Shown: piece by piece, positions 1 through 7,972 of the stretch
Numbering within the stretch: the first letter of the stretch is position 1
Layout of the letters: each line of letters opens with the position of its first letter
Assembly (NCBI GenBank): GCA_041694255.1
Contig: JASMTN010000007.1
Span: 1 to 8,878, forward strand
From: S009-33 sp041694255
GTDB taxonomy: Bacteria > Patescibacteriota > Gracilibacteria > Absconditabacterales > Absconditicoccaceae
Reading direction: 5' to 3'
Length of the DNA: 8,878 bases
Made by a program: the position numbers and the translations under genes
The notes under the pieces: model-generated
What the model saw: only the letters and a program-made list of their open reading frames with translations
Database searches by the model: none
What the model was told of the DNA's origin: nothing

Positions 1-2436
1 TGCACTATTATCATATATATTTATATTATCTACAAATTTAAGCAAGAACTCTTGTAAACTACTACCAAAATCCACATCAAGCCAACTATTAGAAGTTATA
101 AAACTAAAAATTCAATTTTCATTTATCAGTTTTAAGCCTCTAAAATAAAAGTAAATATATAAATCACTTCTTCATCATACTTTAATATTTAAATTGAAAT
201 TTTTATTTACTTCATCAAGATAATCATTTTTTATAGTTTTTTCTAAAAGAGTTTTGTATTGTTTTTTATCTTTTACAATATTATTTGGATCTTCAATTTT
301 TTCTTGTCTTATGTAAGGAGGATTTCAAACAAGTAAATCAAAACCTCATTTTTCTACAAAAACTTCTGCAAAGTCTATAGCCCAAGCAAATGGAAGGTTA
401 TCCTTAAGTTCTATTTGTTGATAAACATTTTGATTTTGTTCAATAAGATTTTTATATTTAGTTATTTCTTTTTTTAATCTTTGTTTTTGTTCTACTGAGA
501 GTTTTTCTTGTATTTTACCAAAAAGATCAGTTACATTTTCATCCAAATCATTTTGTAATTTTATAACTTTTTTTCTATAAGTTTTTAATTTATTTTCCAA
601 TATAGTTTTATAAACATTTTTTTCTTCTTCTAAAATATATATATCATCTATATTTTCATTATCATAAAAATCGTTTTTAAGTTTTATAAGTTTATTTATC
701 TTATGTTTAAGTGAAGTTTCTACTTCATTTGAATCTAAAAAGTCTATTGGAATTAGATCATCTCATATTTTATTTACCAAACTATCTCAAGCTAATATCT
801 TGAAACTAAAACTTGGTAAAAGTGGTTCTTGTTTTGATTTTTCATCTGTAAAATATTCACTTTCAACATCAAGTATCATAGAAAGCCAAAGCCTCATTTT
901 TGCTATCTCTACTGCCCAATTTTTGATATCTACACCATAAAGTGTATTTTTTATAAGTTCTTTTTTTCTTTCAAAAAGTTGATATTGTTTTATCTGATTT
1001 TTCTCTATAAGTTTATTGTATAAGTAGCTATGATGATATCTTATAGTATCTTCTATATCTAAAATAGTTTGCATAGTTCAAACAAGAAAAGCTCATGAAC
1101 CACAAGTTGGATCTACAACTTTTAAATCTTCAAGATAGTTAAATATATCATTTATTTGATTTTCATTAAAATCTCAATACTTTTGTTCCTTATCATCTCA
1201 AGCTTCTCTATATACAAGTTTATAAAGTTCTTGTTTATCTAATCACTTTTTTGATAAATACTCAATTATAGATTGTCTTACCATAAAATCAACTTCTATC
1301 TTTGGAGTATAGAAAATTCATCATTTATTTCTTTCATTATCTTTATTATTATCATATTCTTGTATAAGATTTTCAAATATGTATCATAAAAGTTCTGGAT
1401 CTACTGAAAGATTTACTTCCAAAGGAGTATCTTCTTGTATAGTAAAGTTAAAACCATCTATTATTTTTTCTATAAAATCATCTATTATTTTGTCTGATAT
1501 ATCAAATTGTCCATTATCAAAACTATGTTTTTTAAACAAACCACCATTTAGATAAGGTAATTCATAAAAAATATCATTAACATATAATTTTTCTAATCTA
1601 TTTTTATCTCTTTGAGATTTTGAAGTGTTAAATATATCAAAAAATAAAGTTTTCAATATAGAGTTATAAAAATTTTTTGAATAAATATTATTTTTATAAA
1701 CTTTATACTTCAAATAAGCTATAAAACTTCAAAATTTTTTATCATAGTTAAATATTCATCATTTTTTATCAAGAAAATGTATAAATAAAAGTCTATTTAA
1801 ATTTACAAGTATAAACTGATTTAATTCATTTTCATCTACAGATTTTGGTTTATTTTGTTTTTTTATTTTCTCAAAGATTTCTTCCTTATAGATTTTATAA
1901 AAATCTTCTGTAAGTTTCTTTTTTTCAAAAAATTCTACTATATATCTTCTTTTTAATTCTTTTTTTCAAAACTGAACATTAGATGCTAAATTGTTTAATT
2001 GTTCATTTAAAGTTCTATTTTTATATATTCTATTATTTGAGTCTTTATAATCTTCAAATCCTTCTGTATCTATAAAAAAATTTGATATTTTAATTTTTGA
2101 ATTTTTTATAAAATCTATCCCATATACATAAAATCATTTTTCATTTTTTAGTAAAAATACAATATAATTTATATTATCTCATATATTTTTTTTATTATCT
2201 TTTAAAAAATCTTTTATAAATTTTTGATTTACTTTCTGATTTTCTAATTCAATATATATAAAACTAATATCATCTATATTTTTTAGTATTTTAATTTTAT
2301 TGATATTTTCAAATTTATTTTCTAACTTATAATTTAAATCAACCGGAATTCAAATATCAAAAAATATTTTTCTAAATCACTCCAAAGGATTATTATTTAA
2401 TTTTTCTATATGGTTTTCAATTTTGATTGATGACAT
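1..2436 (-). CDS. Eco57I-type N6-adenine DNA methyltransferase / restriction-modification enzyme (UGA=Gly; C-terminus beyond window)
   Basis: A 5'-complete, 3'-truncated gene giving 812 residues when UGA is read as Gly. Three pieces that look separate under the standard code (1384-1713, 787-1074, 346-600) lie in one frame. Motif I is at residues 442-451 (DPTCGSGAFL), with UGA encoding the invariant Gly448. It is followed by LYGVDI, AKMRLWLSM and AGDSLV, and then catalytic motif IV NPPY at 705-708, preceded by GGFDLLVG. After NPPY comes a DLYIYF...FSFITSNSW segment typical of Eco57I-family methylases. These motifs transfer a methyl group from SAM to adenine N6. The ~440 residues before motif I are Lys/Asn-rich and could hold a nuclease or specificity domain, but I see no certain PD-(D/E)xK site. 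A type IIG enzyme is the most likely identity; a BREX PglX-like or stand-alone methylase is possible. The ATG at 2434-2436 is chosen because it lies just downstream of the sufB stop and a short intergenic region. There is no clear Shine-Dalgarno motif. Confidence 0.9.
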
Positions 2437-2448
2437 AAAAAAAGTTAG

Positions 2449-2465
2449 TATCTAAAATTTAGATA
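2449..2465. promoter_or_regulatory. 17-bp perfect inverted repeat upstream of the methylase gene
   Basis: Eight-base arms (TATCTAAA / TTTAGATA) around a single central base, 12 bp before the methylase ATG. It lies in the only sizeable gap between sufB and the methylase gene. An operator is more likely than a hairpin because of the tiny centre. It is entirely AT-rich apart from the two C/G pairs, so chance cannot be excluded. Confidence 0.3.
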
Positions 2466-2483
2466 TATACTACATTTATAGTT

Positions 2484-2507
2484 AAAAAAATCAATATAAA
2501 GATTCTT
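2484..2507 (-). terminator. weak terminator-like hairpin after sufB
   Basis: Just 3' of the sufB stop on the minus strand, AAGAATC can pair with GATTTTT (7 bp including one G-T wobble) across an 8-base loop. The 3' arm runs directly into a T7 tract. It is placed where an intrinsic terminator would end the sufCB transcript before the methylase gene. The stem is AT-rich and weak. Confidence 0.3.
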
Positions 2508-2509
2508 CT

Positions 2510-3502
2510 CTACACATCAAGTATTCAATTTATTAAAAATGATATAGCTTGTTCTTCATCAAATCACTTTATTAAAAGATTTTCTATAGCTTTTTTTTCT
2601 AATGTTCAAACAGATGCTTCATGAGTAAGTCTACTTGTCGGATTTTCAACTAACAATTCAGGTATAGTGCTTATAATTGATTTTCACATACTTATCTCAT
2701 CACATTCTACATGTCCTTTTGTATTATCTCAAGCTCAAATCATTTTTGCTTTAAATTTATTTGTTCCTCATTCATGAGTTACAGACTTTGACACTATTGT
2801 TCAAGAACTATTTTCACCATTTAGATGAAAAGTTATATCAAGATCAGATATGTCCTTATTTAAAATTCTATTTTTTGTAGTAAAATCTGCTTTTGAATTT
2901 TTTCCATTACAAAAAACTTCTCATCTTGTCATACCATGTCACAATTGTCATACAGTACTTACATAATAATTTCTAAAAAATGCATTATCTTCCAAGTTTG
3001 CAGTAAATGTATTAAAAACCTTCATATAAGAAGTATCAGCATTATAATTAAATTCATAAACTTCTAAACTTGAATCTTTATCAAGATTATATTTTTTTCA
3101 ATCTCAATGAGTTACTTCATACTCAACTCAAAAACAATAAGCAAATATCTTTACCTTTGCACCTTTTCATATATTCCAAGTTGGTTGTACAGCTTGTTTT
3201 GTTCATTTTGTATCAAGTATAAAACAAAAATGTATAGGATCATCACTTACATAACCATCTGGTACATTAATAACTGTTCTCATTGAATTATTTTCAACTT
3301 TTGATTCCATTGTAATTTTTTTATCTTCAACAGCTTTTATATTTTTAGTTACATTATCTTTATCAGCATTATTTTTAAGAACAAGGATATTATCTCAAGT
3401 TCAAAAAAGCAATTTACTTAATGGTATATTTAGTCTATCTGCTATTTTTCTCAACTCTTTTAATGCCTCTTTTGACATTGGCTTTGTTATTTTATTATCC
3501 AT
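2510..3502 (-). CDS. sufB: SufB/SufD-like Fe-S cluster assembly scaffold (UGA=Gly)
   Basis: A 330-residue protein of the SufB/SufD (SufBD core, beta-helix) family, which forms the scaffold of the Fe-S assembly complex with the ATPase SufC. The C-terminal half is diagnostic: GHVECDEIS (263-271), IPELLVENP, RLTHEASVG (291-299) and the ending LLIKGFDEEQAISFLINGIL. It is shorter than E. coli SufB (~495) or SufD (~423) and resembles the compact archaeal and CPR SufB-like proteins. His294-Glu295 match the positions of SufD His360 and SufB Glu434. The position of SufB Cys405 appears to be Ser275 (my hand alignment). No separate sufD, sufS or sufU is visible. The ATG lies 11 bp after the sufC stop, so the two are almost certainly co-transcribed. 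The start at 3500-3502 gives an N-terminal helix (SKEALKELRKIADRLNIP); Met9 is an alternative start. Confidence 0.92.
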
Positions 3503-3513
3503 AATATATATAA

Positions 3514-4245
3514 TTAACTATTTAAATTTTTATGAGAACAATTATCCTTTTTATTACAGTCTTTACACTCTCATACATATTGTGAATAAAGACTTTTAAC
3601 ATCTCATTCTTCTTGTATTCTTTGATTACAAAGTAATATTCATTTTCAAGCTACTTCTATAAGGTCTTTATTATGAGATATTATAATAAAACTTATTCAT
3701 TCATTAGATTTCTTTAATATTAAGTCTTTAAGTATATTTCTTGAGGTAGCATCTAAAGAGGTTTCAACCTCATCAAGTATATAAAGTTTTTTATCCATCA
3801 TTAAAGTTGTTATAATCTCTATTTTTTTCTTTTCTCATCAAGAAAGATGTTGATCAAATTGTCTTTCTTTATAAGTTTCATAATCTAATCAAAATAAATC
3901 AAAAAGATAAGAAATTTTATCTTTATCAAATTTTTCTTTTAAAATATTATAAATATAAGTATATACTTTAATTCAAGTATATTCAGGTATTTCCTGCATT
4001 ATATATCATATTCATTTTTTAGATCTTTCATGTATATCAAGGTTAGATATATCTTCTCAATCAAACTCTATCTTTCAAGATGATAAATTAACAAGATTCA
4101 TTATGCATTTTGATAATGTTGTTTTTCAACTACCATTATATCACATTATAGAAAGAGTGTCTCATTCTTTCATTGAAAAAGATATATCTTTGAGAATTTG
4201 TTTTGATCAAATATTTATATTTAAGGATTTTATATTAAGTAGCAT
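3514..4245 (-). CDS. sufC: SufC, Fe-S assembly ABC-type ATPase (UGA=Gly) with Cys-rich tail
   Basis: A 243-residue ABC ATPase of the SufC type, the cytosolic motor of the SUF Fe-S cluster assembly complex. Walker A is GYNGSGKTT (35-43). The Q-loop region reads MQEIPEYTGIKV, close to the SufC Q-x-P-x-E-x-P-G-V pattern. The signature is LSGGE (134-138), with both glycines encoded by consecutive UGA codons. Walker B is LYILDE (154-159), the D-loop SLD (163-165) and the H-loop His191. Unusually, the protein ends in C227-x2-C230-x5-C236-x-H238, a possible metal site that I do not recall in ordinary SufC. The ATG at 4243-4245 starts 20 codons before the core beta strand, as in other SufC proteins. 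The next gene, sufB, follows after 11 bp. Upstream lie a candidate promoter and a fur remnant. Confidence 0.93.
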
Positions 4246-4268
4246 AATTATATTTAACAAATTAAAAA

Positions 4269-4298
4269 ATTATGGATGTAAAATATATATATTTACAA
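4269..4298 (-). promoter_or_regulatory. candidate sufCB promoter with an internal palindrome
   Basis: On the minus strand, TTGTAA (4293-4298) and CATAAT (4269-4274) are separated by 18 bases, a fair match to a sigma70-type -35/-10 pair 24 bp before the sufC ATG. The spacer overlaps a 14-bp perfect AT palindrome (4281-4294) and the inverted arms GTAAA/TTTAC (4278-4282 and 4292-4296). A dimeric repressor such as a Fur relative could act here, but the match is weak in such AT-rich DNA. Confidence 0.3.
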
Positions 4299-4319
4299 TT
4301 GATTTTCAAATATAAAAAA

Positions 4320-4439
4320 TTATTTTACAAATTCTCAAGTAACTGTAATTTCCATCTCGTCAGCCTTGAAGCCTTTTGGTAAATTTATATTAAAATCCTT
4401 TGTTTCAACATCCATTATCTTTCAACTTTCTTTATCAAA
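4320..4439 (-). repeat. direct repeat, copy 1 (3' end of fur)
   Basis: About 120 bp homologous to 7853-7972 in the same orientation, roughly 75-80% identical at the nucleotide level by eye and ending at the same TAA stop. The two copies are 3533 bp apart and bracket the TPR and surface-protein genes. The 3' flanks after the stop are not clearly alike. Confidence 0.7.
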
Positions 4440-4475
4440 TACACATAATTTTAAAAAGAAACTATATAATTGGAT
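4320..4475 (-). pseudogene. fur remnant: C-terminal fragment of a second Fur-like regulator
   Basis: A 51-codon open stretch between the TAG stop of the surface-protein gene and a TAA stop. Its last 39 residues (from FDKESGK, 4439 downward) match the C-terminus of the intact Fur at 7853-8197 at 28 of 39 positions, including the shared stretch DFNINLPKGFK and the shared ending TVTG-x-FVK-stop. The DNA-binding domain is missing. The only ATG inside is the Met of KIMDVE and would give 31 residues, so it is unlikely to make a working protein. It lies 74 bp before sufC. It is in the same frame as the upstream surface gene, so stop readthrough would add it as a tail; this is probably coincidence. 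I read it as what is left of an original fur gene next to sufCB. Confidence 0.75.
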
Positions 4476-6644
4476 CTATTCAAACAATTTTATTCCATCT
4501 ATATTTTTATATATTATCACAAAATAATCATCATATCATTGATTTAAGTTTGTACTATGTCCTTCATTTCATAATCTAAACTTGTTAATATCATATTTTA
4601 GTGCTTCTTCATAGCTTACTGTTGTCTTTCATCATGGAATTAAATATGTTCAACTTGTTCATATTGATCATCATACCGTATTTCTTGTATATAGCTTTCC
4701 TTCTAGCACTAGTTGCTTATTTAAAGCATTTGTCCTATCATATGAATCTTCATAATTGTCAAATCATATACTATTATCCCGTATACTTATCAATCATCCA
4801 TCTCCATATAAGTATCATTTTATATAACTAACATCTTTTTTTACAAATATATTTCATAATGTTTTATCTTCATAGTCATCTCTTAGTAGTATTATTCACA
4901 TTCAATTATTTATATTTTGATCTATAGTTAAATTTCAATTTCTTATAACTATAGTCTTTACATTTGTTTTATTTATACTTGAATAATCATAATCTCATCC
5001 ATTTAAGTACAATACTCAATTTAATTTCTGCCCATCTTCCATTCATCTTGTATATTGCAATGTTTCCTTTTTAAATTTATTTCTAAACTCAGATGTTGAT
5101 ATATTTGAAAAATTTACTTGTTGTTGTGTTAAATCTTGTTTTCATACAGCTTGTGATAGTCATATTATATTAACTCATACATAATTTCAATTATGCAATT
5201 TTACATACCTATCAGTAGGTTCTGTATTTTCTGATAAGTAATACTTTACATATTGTCCATCTAAATTATATGATATATATGGATCTGTTTTGATACTAGC
5301 ACTTCATAATATATCATTTCATGTATAGTTTAATATAAATTCAAGTTCTGATTTTCAATCTGGCAAACTATTATTTTCTCATGTTTTATACTGTATATAG
5401 TATCATGTAGTATCTGCAACAAGTCAATTTTTTAAATTATGTGTTTTTACATTAGATTCTGATAAACTTACTCATGATACTTTTTGTGGTGTTAATATTA
5501 ATTTTTGTTGATTTCATATTATAAAAGAATTAGGGTCTGTATGTAATCATCAAATATAAGGCTTTAAAAACTTATAGTTTATATTGTTTATAGTAAAATT
5601 TTTACTTCAAACATCAAACGAGATACTTCCATTACTTATATCTAAAGGAGTTCTTGATGTTACAGGTATATTTAAGATATTACTATTTGGTGCTACACTA
5701 CTTATACTTGTTGAATAATTTATATTTAAAGCATCTCATCATCATCCATCTATTTTATTTGAAGGTATATTTGATGCATCTTGAAAATTACTAAAATATC
5801 ATTTTGATAACCATCATACTATATTTCTATTTTGATTTGTATTTCAACTTATTCATATTTTTACTATATTTTCATCTATGTTATTTGCAAAATCATTTGC
5901 ATATACTGTACTTGGTGTACTTAATTTTATACTTATATTTGCTATATTATCTGGATAATTTGGTTGAGGAGCATCTGAAGGACAACCGCTTGAATCGCAA
6001 GTACAAGAAGTAGAACTACTACAGTTATTTCCATCAGCATCACAAGTAGTTGTTGTGGTACAATGTTCTGTTCAACAAGAAGAAGAATTTGGAGAATATG
6101 ATGGAGTTTGTCTACAGTTTATACTTCAAGCAGACCATCATCCTTCTATAGCACAACTAGACCATGTTGTTGTTCGTGATGAGATATACGAACTGCATCA
6201 AAAACTTGCACTAGTACTTGTTGTTACTATTGGCTCTGGGTCTGTTGGCTCTGGGTCTGGTCAACCTCCTAGATCTGTTGGTTCTGGGTTTGACTCCGGT
6301 TCTGGATCTGGGTCTGTTGGCTCTGGATCTGGGTCATCAATACTAGCAACAAGTCAATTAGAACATGTTGCACCATCAGAAGTTAATGTTCAAACTCAAT
6401 GATCATTAGCAGCATTAGTAATAGCTTGAAATAAAGTATCAGAATCCCGATCATTTTGAGTTGCTTCACGAACCCAGTAATCCGTATCTTCAGGATTGCT
6501 AGATTCATGAGTTAAATTAACAGTTACTCAGTCAGATGTTGTAAAAGAAGTTTCATATCAAGCACTATCTGTTAATCAAAATGCTAAATTCAAAAAGAAA
6601 GTACCTTGAATAATTAATATCATAACTTTAATTGTTTTTTTCAT
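4476..6644 (-). CDS. exported surface protein with DPEP linker, Cys-rich segment and CPR-type beta-rich C-terminus (UGA=Gly)
   Basis: A 722-residue protein of unknown function. It starts with a signal peptide (MKK, then the hydrophobic stretch VMILIIQGTFFLNLAFG), so it is exported. Residues 103-138 are a Pro/Asp/Glu low-complexity linker built on DPEP and TDP units. Residues 150-221 hold ten of the eleven cysteines (the other is Cys94), with Thr/Ser-rich spacers, suggesting disulfide bonds outside the cell. The remaining ~500 residues are Asn/Ser/Ile-rich and beta-like. The segment 564-622 (IVIRNGNLTIDQ, GIILLRDD, GNIFVKKDVSYIKGYLYGDGGLIS), followed by LYTRNTVGGS and DYFVIIYK, resembles a C-terminal module I recall from exported proteins of CPR genomes. 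No transmembrane anchor or sorting signal is seen at the C-terminus. The gene follows the TPR gene after 39 bp, so the two probably form one transcript. The N-terminal third is GC-richer than its neighbours and uses CGN codons. Confidence 0.88.
6231..6338 (-). repeat. degenerate tandem repeat encoding the DPEP/TDP linker
   Basis: Short, imperfect repeats of GACCCAGA(T/G)CCA and (GAG/GAA)CCAACA units encode residues 103-138 of the surface protein. The stretch is clearly richer in G and C than the flanking DNA. Such repeats change length easily by slippage, so the linker could vary between strains. Confidence 0.75.
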
Positions 6645-6653
6645 TTTTATATT

Positions 6654-6673
6654 TTATATATTTAAATATATAA
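6654..6673. promoter_or_regulatory. 20-bp perfect AT palindrome before the surface-protein gene
   Basis: Ten-base arms (TTATATATTT and its complement) meet without a spacer, ending 9 bp before the surface-protein ATG and starting 10 bp after the TPR stop. It could be an operator or a promoter element. All bases are A or T, so a chance origin is quite possible. Confidence 0.3.
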
Positions 6674-6683
6674 TAATTGTATT

Positions 6684-7784
6684 TTATTTATTCTTAATGT
6701 CAATGTTATTTATTTTTTCCTGAATAATTTTACTAAAATTATTTTTTTCTGAAGAAGATAAAGTAATGTCATTGTGCACAACATCCAACGCTTTTTTTAG
6801 CAAAATAGAATAATTACCTTTTTCTTCTATATTTTTAGCAAAAAATTTATAATACATTGCTAAATAATAATATCACATAGTTTTATTAGGATTGATATTT
6901 ATTGTGTTAATTAAATACCTATGAGCATTATCAACATTTTTTCACAAAAATTCTGTATCTTTATCATCTAAATTTTTTATAGACTTAAATAAATAAAGCT
7001 TTCATAATCATAGATTTGCTGAATCAAAAGCTGGATCAAATTCATAACACATACTGAGATATTTTTCTGCTTTTTCATAACTTTTTTTTTCTAAATATAA
7101 ACTTCATAAAGAATATGTAATATCAGATTTAAATCTAATATTGTTATTCACATCATCATAAGCTTTTAATAAATATTCTTCTGCTCTTTCATAATTTCAC
7201 ATTAACATATATAATTGTCATATATTCAGTGAAGAAAAAAAATAATTATTATTTATATTAAGTGCTTTTTTAAAGTAATATATAGCATTTTCGTAATCTC
7301 ACATTAGCCTATATGAATGTCATATATTTCATAAAGTATTGAAATTATTAGAGTCAATTTCTAAAGATTTATTATAAAACTCTAATGCTTTTTCATAATT
7401 TTCTATTATCTCATAAGAATATCACTTAAGTCTATAAATTTCACTATCTCACTTATTGTTTTTTAAATATTCATTTAAAATATTTAATGACTTCAGTGCA
7501 TGTTCTTCTTCAGAATAATTTACACTTCCTTTATACAATAAAACAGATGCATAATCTGCAACAATTTTTTTATTTAAAGAATGTTCGCTATAGTATCAAC
7601 TTAAAATACCTATTGCTTCATCAAAATTATGATTATTAAATAATTCAGAAACTTCATTTTCTATCTCTTTTGAATATTTATCATTATTAAGATCCTCTTT
7701 TGTATAATTTAAAGTAAAAATGTATATAAATCCAATTAAAAATATTATAGGCAATAATACAAAGAAAGTTGGCTTAATTTTCAT
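6684..7784 (-). CDS. membrane-anchored TPR-repeat protein (UGA=Gly)
   Basis: A 366-residue protein. One hydrophobic helix near the N-terminus (TFFVLLPIIFLIGFIYIF) is a likely membrane anchor with the rest outside. The body is tetratricopeptide repeats: for example YSYEIIENYEKALEFYNKSLEID, IGHSYRLMGDYENAIYYFKK, IGQLYMLMGNYERAEEYLLK and GSLYLEKKSYEKAEKYLS. The conserved Gly of these repeats is often a UGA codon. TPR arrays bind partner proteins, so an assembly or export helper for the neighbouring surface protein is plausible but inferred. The ATG at 7782-7784 puts the hydrophobic helix directly at the N-terminus. A TTG start at 7871 would add 29 hydrophobic residues and overlap fur, so I reject it. 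The surface-protein gene follows after 39 bp. Confidence 0.87.
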
Positions 7785-7852
7785 TATACATAAATAATAT
7801 ATTAAAATATAACTTAAGTATAATAATGTATAAAAGAAAATCAATAATAAAA

Positions 7853-7972
7853 TTATTTTACAAATCTTCAAGTAACTGTAAGCTCCATATTATCAACCTT
7901 AAAACCTTTAGGTAAATTAATATTAAAGTCTTTAGGATCAATATCTATTATATTTCATGTTGATTTATCAAA
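7853..7972 (-). repeat. direct repeat, copy 2 (3' end of the intact fur)
   Basis: The partner of the repeat at 4320-4439, lying inside the intact fur gene and encoding its last 39 residues and stop. One intact gene at one edge and a truncated 3' copy at the other edge is the pattern left by insertion or duplication at a gene's 3' end. Confidence 0.7.

Noticed and set aside
1..2436. A row of frameshifted or nonsense-broken pseudogene pieces of a methylase
   Set aside because: All pieces are in one frame and the interrupting codons are all UGA at Gly positions, so the gene is intact under the recoded reading.
4103..4315. Plus-strand ORF of 70 codons
   Set aside because: Antisense to the N-terminal part of sufC and its upstream region, with no family resemblance.
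4601..4831. Plus-strand hydrophobic ORF of 76 codons
   Set aside because: Antisense to the conserved C-terminal module of the surface gene; the hydrophobicity comes from the AT-rich complement.
5804..6013. Plus-strand Leu/Tyr-rich ORF
   Set aside because: Antisense shadow of the surface gene in AT-rich sequence.
6110..6200. Thrombospondin type 1 repeat in the surface protein
   Set aside because: WSSC and a later Cys-Arg-Gln are present, but the CSxxCGxG core and cysteine spacing are not met.
6231..6338. CRISPR-like or minisatellite array
   Set aside because: The repeats are short, degenerate and in frame, encoding a Pro/Asp/Glu linker, with no spacers.
6055..6402. Plus-strand ORF with Gly-Ser-rich tail
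   Set aside because: It is the antisense shadow of the DPEP linker and Cys-rich part of the surface gene; the GSGSVGSG pattern is the complement of the DPEP codons.
7784..7833. 8-bp inverted repeat (TTATACAT / ATGTATAA) between fur and the TPR gene
   Set aside because: The loop is over 30 bases, the flanks do not pair and the composition is AT-only, so it is not convincing as a hairpin or operator.
7785..7871. TTG start at 7871 giving the TPR protein an extra hydrophobic N-terminus
   Set aside because: It would overlap fur and add a second hydrophobic stretch before a good ATG that already starts a typical membrane anchor.
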